From positions 6,260,393 through 6,324,392 of the forward strand of contig CM036775.1 of assembly GCA_020796225.1 (NCBI GenBank): 64,000 nucleotides of DNA, read 5' to 3'. Source of the stretch: Arion vulgaris. Its lineage: Eukaryota; Mollusca; Gastropoda; Stylommatophora; Arionidae. The number at the start of each line of letters is the position of its first letter. Position 1 is the stretch's first letter. Positions 11,031-22,494 of this stretch are shown piece by piece. The notes under the pieces are model-generated. The model was given only the letters and a program-made list of their open reading frames with translations. It did not search any database and was not told where the DNA came from. A program made the position numbers and the translations under genes.

Positions 11031-11369
11031 TATTGGCAGTCTCGTTGTATGATAATGCTATGTATCTCCGCACGTCACATCAAGTAGCCCATTCGTTCTC
11101 AGATCAGTACTGAACTTCATCAAGAAATTATAAGTTGGTCCGGCCACGTAAGCAGATCATCAAAATACACTGATTCTCAAAGTGTAATGTTTCACGGACT
11201 TTGGCTAAAATCAAAGTGCAGTGTCCAACGCTAGATCGTGGACAGAAGAGGGAGGTGCGTTCATAAATGGTAAGGGCTCGGTTTTATACACTTAAACAAA
11301 TCTGAGAAGCTCTCATTCGAAATAGTTTTGTGTTTCAATAAGTTCTTGTATTAACTTAGATTAATACAA
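11031..11369. other. Intergenic, nothing recognised
   Basis: There is no open frame of note and no repeat matched elsewhere in the window. Confidence 0.5.
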
Positions 11370-11965
11370 CAAGCTTCTGAATTCAAATATTTAGGCAACA
11401 TTTTAACAGAGGAACGGAAAACTCGATAGAGAAATATAGACAAAATGCAAAATGCAAATGCAGTGACCTACCAGCTGGCACCCTTACTACAACACCTAAA
11501 GATCAAGATGGAAGTGAAAAGGCAGATGATAGAAAGTATTTTTCTACTAACACTTTGTTACCAGTGCCAAACTTGGTCTCTTACAGCAACACATCACAGA
11601 AAGCTCACCACGTGTGAAATGAAATGCTTGAGGAAGGCAGTGGGAGTCACTAGAAAAGAAAAACTACGAAATAAGGACATCAGAAGCAAAGTGGACATAA
11701 CTTCATGCACCGAAAACATTGAAAGACAACAAATGTAGTGGTTTGGACATTTAATGAGAATTGAATACAAACAACGCCCAATAATAGCATACAATAAAAA
11801 GAGATCGGGTACTAGAGCTAGGGGCAGACAACATAAAAAAAGATTAATAAACAATATCAAGAACACACTAAATAAACACGGACGTGACGCAACAAGGGCG
11901 ACTAATCTGACATTAGAACGCATATTAAAGCTTCCATCACTTTTCTTAATACAAGAGTAGACAAT
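11370..11965 (+). mobile_element. LINE ORF2 C-terminus
   Basis: The plus strand encodes FKYLGNILTEER, then NANAVTYQLAPLLQHLK, LCYQCQTWSL, CEMKCLRKAVGVTRKEK, one stop, and WFGHLMRIEYKQRP, with ARGRQHKKRLINNIK and a C-terminal tail. It is the same domain order as at 1-735 with two internal stops. It faces the LINE at 14450-15080 across the 32-bp array. Confidence 0.87.
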
Positions 11966-12085
11966 CAATTCCATCATCCAGCTAGGGGAAGATAATCAAA
12001 ATCGAATAATATAACAATGCAATCGTGGCATATACTTTTACAGAGAGCGTCACCATCTTCTTCTTCTTTTCTTTGTTTGTCGTTA

Positions 12086-14515
12086 CACTGCTACCGGGTT
12101 GTTGCTCAGTTTCGTCACACTGCTACCGGGTTGTTGCTCAGTTTCGTCACACTGCTACCGGGTTGTTGCTCAGTTTCGTAACACTGCTACCGGGTTGTTG
12201 CTCAGTTTCGTCACACTGCTACCGGGTTGTTGCTCAGTTTCGTCACACTGCTACCGGGTTGTTGCTCAGTTTCGTCACACTGCTACCGGGTTGTTGCTCA
12301 GTTTCGTCACACTGCTACCGGGTTGTTGCTCAGTTTCGTCACACTGCTACCGGGTTGTTGCTCAGTGTCGTCACACTGCTACCGGGTTGTTGCTCAGTTT
12401 CGTCACACTGCTACCGGGTTGTTGCTCAGTTTCGTCACACTGCTACCGGGGTGTTGCTCAGTTTCGTCACACTGCTACCGGGTTGTTGCTCAGTGTCGTT
12501 ACACTGCTACCGGGTTGTTGCTCAGTGTCGTCACACTGCTACCGGGTTGTTGCTCAGTTTCGTTACACTGCTACCGGGTTGTTGCTCAGTTTCGTCACAC
12601 TGCTACCGGGTTGTTGCTCAGTTTCGTCACACTGCTACCGGGTTGTTGCTCAGTTTCGTCACACTGCTACCGGGTTGTTGCTCAGTGTCGTCACACTGCT
12701 ACCGGGTTGTTGCTCAGTTTCGTCACACTGCTACCGGGTTGTTGCTCAGTTTCGTCACACTGCTACCGGGTTGTTGCTCAGTTTCGTTACACTGCTACCG
12801 GGTTGTTGCTCAGTTTCGTCACACTGCTACCGGGTTGTTGCTCAGTTTCGTCACACTGCTACCGGGTTGTTGCTCAGTTTCGTCACACTGCTACCGGGTT
12901 GTTGCTCAGTTTCGTCACACTGCTACCGGGTTGTTGCTCAGTGTCGTCACACTGCTACCGGGTTGTTGCTCAGTTTCGTTACACTGCTACCGGGTTGTTG
13001 CTCAGTTTCGTCACACTGCTACCGGGTTGTTGCTCAGTTTCGTCACACTGCTACCGGGTTGTTGCTCAGTTTCGTTACACTGCTACCGGGTTGTTGCTCA
13101 GTTTCGTCACACTGCTACCGGGTTGTTGCTCAGTTTCGTCACACTGCTACCGGGTTGTTGCTCAGTTTCGTTACACTGCTACCGGGTTGTTGCTCAGTTT
13201 CGTCACACTGCTACCGGGTTGTTGCTCAGTTTCGTCACACTGCTACTGGGTTGTTGCTCAGTTTCGTCACACTGCTACCGGGTTGTTGCTCAGTTTCGTC
13301 ACACTGCTACCGGATTGTTGCTCAGTTTCGTCACACTGCTACCGGGTTGTTGCTCAGTTTCGTCACACTGCTACCGGGTTGTTGCTCAGTTTCGTTACAC
13401 TGCTACCGGGTTGTTGCTCAGTTTCTTCACACTGCTACCGGGTTGTTGCTCAGTTTCGTTACACTGCTACCGGGTTGTTGCTCAGTTTCGTCACACTGCT
13501 ACCGGGTTGTTGCTCAGTTTCGTCACACTGCTACCGGGTTATTGCTCAGTTTCGTCACACTGCTACCGGGTTGTTGCTCAGTTTCGTCACACTGCTACCG
13601 GGTTGTTGCTCAGTTTCGTCACACTGCTACCGGGTTGTTGCTCAGTTTCGTCACACTGCTACCGGGTTGTTGCTCAGTTTCGTCACACTGCTACCGGGTT
13701 GTTGCTCAGTTTCGTCACACTGCTACCGGGTTGTTGCTCAGTTTCGTCACACTGCTACCGGGTTGTTGCTCAGTTTCGTTACACTGCTACCGGGTTGTTG
13801 CTCAGTTTCGTCACACTGCTACCGGGTTGTTGCTCAGTTTCGTCACACTGCTACCGGGTTGTTGCTCAGTTTCGTCACACTGCTACCGGGTTGTTGCTCA
13901 GTTTCGTCACACTGCTACCGGGTTGTTGCTCAGTTTCGTTACACTGCTACCGGGTTGTTGCTCAGTTTCTTCACACTGCTACCGGGTTGTTGCTCAGTTT
14001 CGTTACACTGCTACCGGGTTGTTGCTCAGTTTCGTTACACTGCTACCGGGTTATTGCTCAGTTTCGTCACACTGCTACCGGGTTATTGCTCAGTTTCGTC
14101 ACACTGCTACCGGGTTGTTGCTCAGTTTCGTCACACTGCTACCGGGTTGTTGCTCAGTTTCGTCACACTGCTACCGGGTTGTTGCTCAGTTTCGTCACAC
14201 TGCTACCGGGTTGTTGCTCAGTTTCGTCACACTGCTACCGGGTTGTTGCTCAGTTTCGTCACACTGCTACCGGGTTGTTGCTCAGTTTCGTCACACTGCT
14301 ACCGGGTTGTTGCTCTGTTTCGTCACACTGCTACCGGGTTGTTGCCCAGTGTCGTCACACTGCTATCCGGTTGTTTGCTCAGTGTTATCACACTGCTAAC
14401 GGGTTGTTGCCCAGTGTCGTCACACTGTTACCGGGTTTTTGCCCAGTGTTGTCACACTGTTACCGGGTTGTTGCCCAGTGTCGTCACACTGTTACCGGGT
14501 TGTTGCCCAGTATTG
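12086..14515. repeat. 32-bp minisatellite, about 76 units, the 3' tail of a LINE
   Basis: The unit is 32 bp (CACTGCTACCGGG, TTGTTGCTCAG, then TTTCGTCA). About 76 units fill 2.4 kb with few substitutions; the last units near 14350-14510 are more diverged (TTGCCCAGTG, CACTGTTACC). The unit carries no stop in any plus frame and 32 is not a multiple of 3, which creates three overlapping frames of over 760 codons with a 32-residue period; these are not genes. The array sits between LINE 3' coding sequence (14515-15080, minus) and that LINE's terminal A-rich/GAA segment (12055-12085). It is therefore an expanded LINE 3' tail. Confidence 0.95.
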
Positions 14516-15080
14516 GGGTTTTCTGTGTTTTTTATTGTGCTGTTCTGGAGGCTTATGTTATTGTTATTTTTGCTCATTGACAGGATTCTGCTATGCCATC
14601 TAACCGTCTTTTTCGTGGTCTTCCTCACGCCTCCTTTTATGGTGTTCTCTTTTAGAAGATTCTGTATACTGTGGTTTGGGTGCATTCTTATTAAATGGCC
14701 AAACCACTTCGTTCTTTGTTTCTCAATGTAATTCAAGCAATGTTATGTGCTAATTTTCTTTCTTATGCTGATGTTGATGTCTTTTCTGGTATTGTTGGTA
14801 GCTTTCCGCAGACAGCATATTTCACGTGTTTTTTTTTTTTTTTTTTTTTTGTAACTGCGCTTTTCTTATTGTCCGTGTTTGGCTCTGGTAACACAAAGTA
14901 GGTATGAAAATGCTGTTGATCATCTGTTGCTTGGCTTTCAGTGAGATTTTTGGGAGCCTTAACAATATGGCTATCTGGTAGGTTACAGCATTTGCTTTCT
15001 GCACTTTAGTCTCTATCTCTCTATCTAGTCTTCCGTCTTCTGTGAATATGCTTCCTAAGTACATCGCCATCAGCCACATT
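14450..15080 (-). mobile_element. LINE ORF2 C-terminus joined to the 32-bp array
   Basis: The minus strand reads MYLGSIFTEDGRLDREIET, VQKANAVTYQIAILL and IFIPTLCYQSQT; a T run (about 22, near 14829-14851) then breaks the frame. It resumes with NYIEKQRTKWFGHLIRMHPN and a basic tail, then NTENPNTGQQPGNSVTTL, which is the translation of the first 32-bp repeat units. The coding end thus runs into the array without a gap, as also in the copy at 16335-17430. Confidence 0.88.
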
Positions 15081-15800
15081 AAACGGAGTCAAAGGCGCAA
15101 AAAATGGACAACATTACGCAAGGATTAGTGAGCTGGCACTAATCAAGATCCTACCCCACCTCTATGTGGTGACCCTGAAAACAGACAAAAGATCTTGTCT
15201 GGCCAAGCGGGTAGGGATTGAGGGAGAGCTACATGTAGTGGTAGTAGTGTAAGCACAGAAACGTAATACAGCTCCAAAACCCTGAAAAATGCACACATTT
15301 CCTGGCCGATGTCCGTTGAAAAGTTGCTCAAATGTCATCCGTGAACAAATACCAACTCCTTCGGAGTAAATGGTCGCACTATAATTGCCAGCTGTGAGGC
15401 AAGAATCAATGAGAACGATGCGTAACGAATCAATGGTCTCGGTAAGTGTCTCTGAAAACACTGTAACCTATCGTGTCGACACATGGGAAGATTGCGGTAA
15501 ACTCCGTATCAAAGGCCTAGCGCAGGTACATTTACTGGGTAAGGTTGGCCAAGCGCAAATCCTAAAGTTACGTTTTAGTGCCTAACGAAACTGCCCTACC
15601 TGGGAAAATCGAGCCAGGTACTGTTTTAATACCAACCAACATCCCCTGAGAACTGAGGTGGGTGATGTTGGCGAACGCAAAATTTCAGTTGCGTTCCTAG
15701 CGCCGATTGAAACGGCCCTCTAGTATATCTGTGCGCAGTCGCATGGACTGTCGACTCATGTTGATATTTTTCTCAAATTTCTTGCCAAAAATGTAGTTTT
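15081..15800. other. Unrecognised, relatively GC-rich block
   Basis: This block is richer in GC and CG dinucleotides than its surroundings and carries no convincing exon. It may be a transposable element not represented elsewhere in the window. A 66-codon frame at 15385-15585 has no recognisable motif. Confidence 0.4.
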
Positions 15801-15810
15801 TTTTTAAAGT

Positions 15811-16168
15811 TTATATTTCTCAAAGTTATTGTGTTTATATGTCTCACTGTCAATGTTATTGTGTTTATATTTCTCACTGTCAATGTTATTATGTTTATAT
15901 TTCTCACTGTCAATGTTATTGTGTTTATATTTCTCACTGTCAATGTTATTATGTTTATATTTCTCACTGTCAATGTTATTATGTTGATATTTCTCACTGT
16001 CAATGTTATTGTGTTTATATTTCTCACTGTCAATGTTATTGTGTTTATATTTCTCACTGTCAATGTTATTATGTTGATATTTCTCACTGTCAATGTTATT
16101 ATGTTTATATTTCTCACTGTCAATGTTATTATGTTTATATTTCTCACTGTCAATGTTATTATGTTTAA
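15811..16168. repeat. 30-bp minisatellite, about 12 units
   Basis: The unit is 30 bp (TTCTCACTGTCAATG, TTATTGTGTTTATAT), with two-state differences GTG/ATG and TTT/TTG. The unit length is a multiple of 3, so frames on both strands (such as period LTVNVIMFIF) stay open. No start context or homology supports coding. Confidence 0.93.
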
Positions 16169-16334
16169 TGGACAGCGCTGTTATAAAGCTCAGAAAGTTA
16201 AATATATTTTTTTCATTTTCTCTTTTAAAATGGCGTTTCATTCTGCCAGGGAAAATTAATTTTGAGCCAAACAGGAAAGATGTTTGCAAAAATATTGGAG
16301 CAAAGAGATAAATAATACAGCCTCAGTTAAGCAA
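16169..16334. other. Intergenic, nothing recognised
   Basis: Short AT-rich spacer between the 30-bp array and the next LINE. Confidence 0.45.
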
Positions 16335-17430
16335 TAACAAGTTTGGGTTTAGGAGGGTAAGAGCTGCACAGACGCAATATTTACACTAAGACAGATCTGC
16401 GGACAAACAATTAAATACAAACAAAGTAAAAAACTTATATTTATAGACCAAGAAAAGACATTTGATAGAGTAAACAATTATGAAAGATCCTTGAAGAATT
16501 TGGCCTCCAGGGGCAACTATTAGGTAACATCATGACCTTATATCAAGATAGCCAGATTACAGTAAGAACAACAGAAGGAATGATCGATTGGTTCTCCAGT
16601 ACATCAGGTGTTAGACAAGGATATCTCCTCTCTCTCTATTACTATTTATTACGTATATATAGATAACATAAGAGTGAATTTAAAATAATGCTTTTTGCAG
16701 ATGATCAGTTCCTGATACACCAAAATAAACAAAATCTAACAACAACATATTGACACCTTCAACCAAAATTGTATAAAACATGACATGAAAATCAATAACA
16801 CTAAAACAGAAATAATGAATATGAGAAGAAAACATAATAAACTAGACATCCATGTCAATGGCACTACAATAAACACAGAAAACGGACGACTTGATAGATA
16901 GATAGATAGAGACTAGAGTGTAAAAAGCAAATGCGGTAACCTACCAGCAAGCCCCATTGTTAAGGCACCCTAAAATCTCACTGACAGCTAAACAACAGAT
17001 GATCAACAGCATTTTCATACCTACTCTGTGTTACCAGAGCCAAACATGGACAATGAGCAAAGGACAGTCGTAAACAATAAATACATGTAAAATGTGATGT
17101 CAACGAAAAGTTACCAACAACACAAGAAGAGACAGTCACCAATATCAGCATAAGAAAGAAAGTTGGCACAGAACCTTGCTTGAATTACATTGAGAAACAA
17201 AGAATGAAGTGGTTTGGCCATCTCGTAATAAGAATGCATCCAAACTCCCACAGTATAAAGTCTTCTATAACAGAACACCAGAAAAGAAGGTGAGAGGAAG
17301 ACCACGAAAAGATGGTTTATCCGTCAACTTGCAAAAAGGGTACACAAGACACCAGAACAGCACAAGACAAAAACAGAAAACCGCGACACTGTGCAACAAC
17401 CCGTTAACAGTATGACGACAAAAGAACAAG
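16335..17430 (+). mobile_element. LINE reverse transcriptase to 3' end, decayed
   Basis: The plus strand shows, in shifted frames, an FxxxxxTFDRVN-like RT block near 16440-16480, then MIDWFSSTSGVRQGYLLS (16580-16630), the palm LFADDQFLIHQNKQNL (near 16690), MKIN..KTEIMNM, a C-terminal WFGHL block near 17210, and a basic tail. It ends with a GTGCAACAACCCGTTAACAG segment (near 17390), which is one unit or so of the 32-bp tail repeat, then ACGACAAAAGAACAAG. This shows the ancestral low-copy state of the tail that is expanded at 12086-14515. Confidence 0.85.
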
Positions 17431-17582
17431 AAAAGAAGAGAAAGTGTGGAAAACAGGGTTGAGAACGTGGTAATCTTACCTCATCTTCACGGCGGGCGCT
17501 AGTTGTAAAAAAAAAGTTTAGAACCACAAGTTCAGCTAAACCGATTTCTTTCTAAAAGAATTGACTAAGAAACATAACACGA

Positions 17583-17785
17583 ACAATTGGTTACAGGAAA
17601 CGAACAACTGGTTACAGTAAGCGAACAACTGGTTACAGTAAGCGAACAATTGGTTACAGTAAGCGAACAACTGGTTACAGTAAGCGAACAATTGGTTACA
17701 GTAAGCGAACAATTGGTTACAGTAAGCGAACAATTGGTTACAGTAAGCGAACAATTGGTTACAGTAAGCGAACAACTGGTTACAT
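17583..17785. repeat. 21-bp minisatellite, about 10 units
   Basis: The unit is GGTTACAGTAAGCGAACAA plus TT or CT (21 bp). It codes a seven-residue period (VTVSEQL) in one frame, but the frame has no promoter or homology support. It ends about 90 bp upstream of the peptide-gene TATA box. Confidence 0.93.
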
Positions 17786-17872
17786 ACAAAGGTAGCATGA
17801 AAAGATGTTGATGACGTATAACTTATGATTTCGTGTCACATATTAATATTCTATAATGAGATCAGGAACATG

Positions 17873-17904
17873 TATATAAGTATTAGGATCAACAGAGATC
17901 AGTT
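17873..17904 (+). promoter_or_regulatory. Core promoter of the secreted-peptide gene: TATA box and initiator
   Basis: TATATAAG (17873-17880) is followed by an initiator-like TCAGTT (17899-17904). Its A at 17901 lies 28 bp downstream of the TATA start, the usual spacing. The predicted 5' UTR is about 53 nt and contains no upstream ATG, so the ATG at 17954 is the first. Motifs and spacing are read directly; promoter activity is inferred. Confidence 0.65.
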
Positions 17905-17953
17905 ATCTCCTCACGAATAGTGACACTCTACTGGTACGTACAGACCACGAAAC

Positions 17954-17998
17954 ATGAAAACAACTCTAATTTTCTCCATCCTCGTGATGTTTCTTCTG
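17954..17998 (+). CDS. Secreted-peptide gene, exon 1 (signal peptide)
   Basis: ATG (17954) opens 15 codons, MKTTLIFSILVMFLL, a lysine followed by a hydrophobic core: a typical signal-peptide start. CTG is followed directly by GTAAGT (17999-18004), a consensus donor, so the exon ends in phase 0. The first ATG after a well-spaced TATA box and initiator was chosen as the start. The next suitable exon on the same strand is at 28634-28798, also phase 0. The intron of 10,635 bp holds a LINE fragment, a 26-bp array and a 53-bp array. Alternative: the exon joins an unseen exon elsewhere. No transcript evidence is available. Confidence 0.68.
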
Positions 17999-18039
17999 GT
18001 AAGTATCATTATCCTCTGTTCTCTCTGAGTTGTAGTTAA

Positions 18040-18480
18040 CGAATACAGTATTTGAATATTCTTCTAAGAAGTCTACACTGGAATCGGCTTAACAAACTTT
18101 CTATTTTCTTTCTGTATTCTAAGTCTCAGCTCCATAGAAGAGAACTGTCCTAACATATGTTTTGTATATCCAGAGTTTTGTCTTAGTACCGTCAATGTTA
18201 GATCTCCAGATGTTGTAAAACTTACTTTAAAACTACATTTGTTCTTGCAATTCTTTGTTTAATTTCAACTACAATGTTCTCATATGAAGAATCAGTGATT
18301 CTCAAGTTGTTAACATCTGTTACTATCTACAGCTCGGTATCCTCTAATTGTATGTGTCCTCCAGTTCTCAGGTTTATCCCAATTACTTTGGTTTTATTTG
18401 TGTTTATCTTAGTAAAATGATGTTTGGTTGACATTAACAATTCTTATATTAATTTATTAACTGTTTTCCTATTTAGTTTG
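18040..18480 (-). mobile_element. LINE C-terminal fragment inside the peptide-gene intron
   Basis: Phrases on the minus strand (the translated equivalents of an RT thumb/C-terminal region, with several stops) resemble LINE ORF2 remnants. The block is AT-rich, strongly decayed, and directly precedes the 26-bp array. The call rests on general resemblance and is weaker than for the other LINEs. Confidence 0.5.
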
Positions 18481-18484
18481 TGTT

Positions 18485-21400
18485 CTTTCCACTCACATTT
18501 AGTTTACCCTCGTCATTCTCTCGTTTAGTTTACCCTCGTCCTTCTCTCGTTTAGTTTACCCTCGTCCTTCTCTTGTTTAGTTTAACCTCGTCCTTCTCTC
18601 GTTTAGTTTACCCTCATCCCTCTCCGTTTAGTTTATCCTTGTCACTCTCTCGTTTAGTTTATCCTCGTCACTCTCTCGTTTAGTTTACCATCGTCATTCT
18701 CTCGTTTAGTTTACCCACGTCCTTCTCTCGTTTAGTTTATCCTTGTCACAATCCGGTTTAGATTACCCTCGTCATTCTGTCGTTTAGTTTATTCTTGTCA
18801 CACTCCGGTTAAGTTAACCCTCATCTCACTCTCGTTTAGTTTACGCTCGTCTTTCTCTCGTTTAGTTTACCCTCGTCTTTCTCTCGTTTAGTTTATCCTT
18901 GTCAGACTCCGGTTTAGTTTAGCCTCATCTCAATCTCATTTAGTTTACTCTCATCTCACTCTCGTTTAGTTCACCTCGTCTCACCTCGTTTAGTTCACCC
19001 GTGTCACACTCCAGTTTAGTTTATCCTTGTCACACTCCGGTTTAGTTTATCCTTGTCACACTCCGGTTTAGTTTACCCTCATCTCACTTTCGTTTAGTTC
19101 ACCCTTGTCACACTCTCGTTTAGTTTACCCTTGTCACACTCCAGTTTAGTTTATCCTTGTCACACTCCAGTTTAGTTTACCTCGTCCTTCCTCGTTTAGT
19201 TCACCCTCGTCACTCTCTCGTTTAGTTTACATGGTCACTTTCTCGTTTAGTTCACCTATTCCTTCTCTCGTTTAGTTTACCTCGTTCCACTCTCGTTTAG
19301 TTTACCTTCTCCTTTTGTCGTTTCGTTTACCCTTGTCCTTCTCTCGTTTAGTTTACCCTCGTCCCTCTCTCGTTTAGTTTATCCTCATCCCTTTCTCATT
19401 TAGTTCACCTCGTCCTTCTCTCGTTTAGTTTACCCTCATCCCTCTCTCGTTCAGTTTACCCTCGTCACTTTCTCGTTTAGTTTACCCTCGTCCTTCTCTC
19501 GTTTAGTTTACACTCGTCATTCTCTCATTTAGTTTATCCTCGTCCCTCTCTCGTTTAGTTTACCCTTGTCCTTCCTTCCTTTAGTTTACCAATGTCCTTT
19601 TCTCGTTTAGTTTACCCTCGTCCCACTCTCGTTTAGTTTACACTCGTCATTCTCTCGTTTAGTTTATCCTCGTCCCTCTCTCTCGTTTAGTTTACCCTTG
19701 TCCTTCTTTCCTTTAGTTTACCATTGTCCTTTTCTCGTTTAGTTTACCCTCGTCACTCTCTCGTTTAGTTTATCCTCGTCCCTCTCTCGTTTAGTTTACC
19801 CTTGTCCTTCTCTCGTTTAGTTTACCCTCGTCCCTCTCTCGTTTAGTTTACCCTCGTCCTTCTCTCGTTTAGTTTACCCTCGTCCTTCTCTCGTTTAGTT
19901 TACCCTCGTCCTTCTCTCGTTTAGTTCACTCTTGTACCACTGTCGTTTAGTTTACCCTCGTCATTCTCTTGTTTAGTTTATCCTTGTCACACTCCGGTTT
20001 AGTTTACCCTCGTCCTTCTCTCGTTTAGTTTATCCTTGTCACAATCCGGTTTAGATTACCCTCGTCATTCTATCGTTTAGTTTATTCTGTCACACTCGGT
20101 TAAGTTTACCCTCATCTCACTCTCGTTTAGTTTACGCTCGTCTTTCTCTCGTTTAGTTTATCCTTGCCAGACTCCGGTTTAGTTTACCTCATCTCACTCT
20201 CATTTAGTTTACTCTCATCTCCCCTCGGTTTAGTTTATCCTCGTCACACTCTCGTTTAGTTCACCTTGTCACACTCCAGTTTAGTTTATCTTGTCACACC
20301 CCGGTTTAGTTTACCTCGTCACACCTCTCGTTTAGTTCACCCTTGTCACACTCCAGTTTAGTTTATCATTGTCACACTCCAGTTTAGTTTACCCTCGTCC
20401 TTCTCTCGTTTAGTTCACCCTCGTCACTCTCTCGTTTAGTTTACCATGGTCACTTTCTCGTTTAGTTCACCCTTGTCCTTCTCTCGTTTAGTTTACCCTC
20501 GTTCCACTCTCGCTTAGTTTACCCTTCTCCTTTTTGTCGTTTAGTTTACCCTTGTCCTTCTCTCGTTTAGTTTACCCTCGTCCCTCTCTCGTTTAGTTTA
20601 TCCTCATCCCTTTCTCGTTTAGTTCACCCACGTCACTTTCTCATTTAGTTCACCCTCGTCCTTCTCTCGTTTAGTTTACTCTCATCCCTCTCTCGTTCAG
20701 TTTACCCTCGTCACTTTCTCGTTTAGTTTACCCTCGTCCTTCTCTCGTTTAGTTTACCATCGTCATTCTCTCGTTTAGTTTACCCACGTCCTTCTCTCGT
20801 TTAGTTTATCCTCGTCCTTCTCTCGTTTAGTTTACCCTCATCCCTCTCTCGTTTAGTTTATCCTCGTCACTCTCTCGTTTAGTTTACCATCGTTATTTTC
20901 TCGTTTAGTTACCATCGTCCTTCTCTCGTTTAGTTTACCTCGTCCTTCTCTCGTTTAGTTTACCTCGTCCTTCTTCGTTTGGTTCACTCTTGTACCACTG
21001 TCTTTAGTTTACCTCGTCATTCTCTTGTTTAGTTTATCCTTGTCACACTCCGGTTTAGTTTACCCTCGTCCTTCTCTCGTTTAGTTTATCCTTGTCACAA
21101 TCCGGTTTAGATTACCCTCGTCATTCTATCGTTTAGTTTATTCTTGTCACACTCGGTTAAGTTTACCTCATCTCACTCTCGTTTAGTTTACGCTCGTCTT
21201 TCTCTCGTTTAGTTTATCCTTGTCAGACTCCGGTTTAGTTTACCCTCATCTCACTCTCATTTAGTTTACTCTCATCTCACTCCGGTTTAGTTTACCCTCG
21301 TCACACTCTCGTTTAGTTCACCCTTGTCACACTCCAGTTTAGTTTATCCTTGTCACACTCCGGTTTAGTTTACCCTCGTCACACTCTCGTTTAGTTCACC

Positions 21401-22465
21401 CTTGTCACACTCCAGTTTAGTTTATCCTTGTCACACTCCAGTTTAGTTTACCCTCGTCCTTCTCTCGTTTAGTTCACCCTCGTCACTCTCTCGTTTAGTT
21501 TACCATGGTCACTTTCTCGTTTAGTTCACCCTTGTCCTTCTCTCGTTTAGTTTACCCTCGTTCCACTCTCGCTTAGTTTATCTTCTCCTTTTGTCGTTTA
21601 GTTTACCCTTGTCCTTCTCTCGTTTAGTTTACCCTCGTCCCTCTCTCGTTTAGTTTATCCTCATCCCTTTCTCGTTTAGTTCACCCACGTCACTTTCTCA
21701 TTTAGTTCACCCTCGTCCTTCTCTCGTTTAGTTTACTCTCATCCCTCTCTCGTTCAGTTTACCCTCGTCACTTTCTCGTTTAGTTTACCCTCGTCCTTCT
21801 CTCGTTTAGTTTACACTCGTCATTCTCTCGTTTAGTTTATCCTCGTCCCTCTCTCGATTAGTTTACCCTTGTCCTTCTTTCCTTTAGTTTACCATTGTCC
21901 TTTTCTCGTTTAGTTTATCCTCGTCCCTCTCTCTCGTTTAGTTTACCCTTGTCCTTCTTTCCTTTAGTTTACCATTGTCCTTTTCTCGTTTAGTTTACCC
22001 TCGTCACTCTCTCGTTTAGTTTATCCTCGTCCCTCTCTCGTTTAGTTTACCCTTGTCCTTCTCTCGTTTAGTTTACCCTCGTCCCTCTCTCGTTTAGTTT
22101 ACCCTCGTCACTCTCTCGTTTAGTTTATCCTCGTCCCTCTCTCGTTTAGTTTACCCTTGTCCTTCTTTCCTTTAGTTTACCATTGTCCTTCTCTTATTTA
22201 GTTTACCCTTGTAATTCTCTCGTTTAGTTTACTTTCGTCCTTCTCTCGTTTAATTTACTCTAGTCCAACTCTCGTATAGTTTACCTTCGTCTCACTCTTG
22301 TTTAGTTTACTCTGGTACCTCTCACGTTTAGTTTACTCTGGTACCTCTCACGTTTAGTTTACTCTGGTACCTCTCACGTTTAGTTTACTCTGGTACCTCT
22401 CACATTTAGTTTACTCTGGTACCTCTCACGTTTAGTTTACTCTTTACCTCTCACGTTTAGTTTAC
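18485..22465. repeat. 26-bp minisatellite, about 150 units, with 1.05-1.3 kb higher-order repeats
   Basis: The unit is 26 bp (CTCGTTTAGTTTACC followed by CTCGTCCTTCT), with variants such as CACTCCGG and CACTCCAG. A marked series of variants around ACAATCCGGTTTAGATTACC recurs near 18739, 20033 and 21087, showing that blocks of about 1.05-1.3 kb were duplicated as a whole. Near 22310-22460 a homogeneous subfamily (CTCTGGTACCTCTCACG) closes the array. Many units in 18900-19300 and 20080-20340 lack a base. The whole array lies in the intron of the peptide gene. Confidence 0.94.
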
Positions 22466-22494
22466 GTAGTTATATATTTAAAATTTCATAGACG

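Noticed and set aside
12025..14731. Three overlapping plus-strand frames of 766-851 codons
   Set aside because: They are the three translations of one 32-bp repeat without stops, with an identical 32-residue period in each frame. There is no homology, splice context or codon pattern of a gene.
15385..15585. 66-codon frame in the GC-rich block
   Set aside because: No motif, promoter or splice context; length is within chance for this composition.
17587..17811. 74-codon frame with VTVSEQL repeats upstream of the peptide gene
   Set aside because: It is the 21-bp array read in one frame; the minus strand and other frames are equally open.
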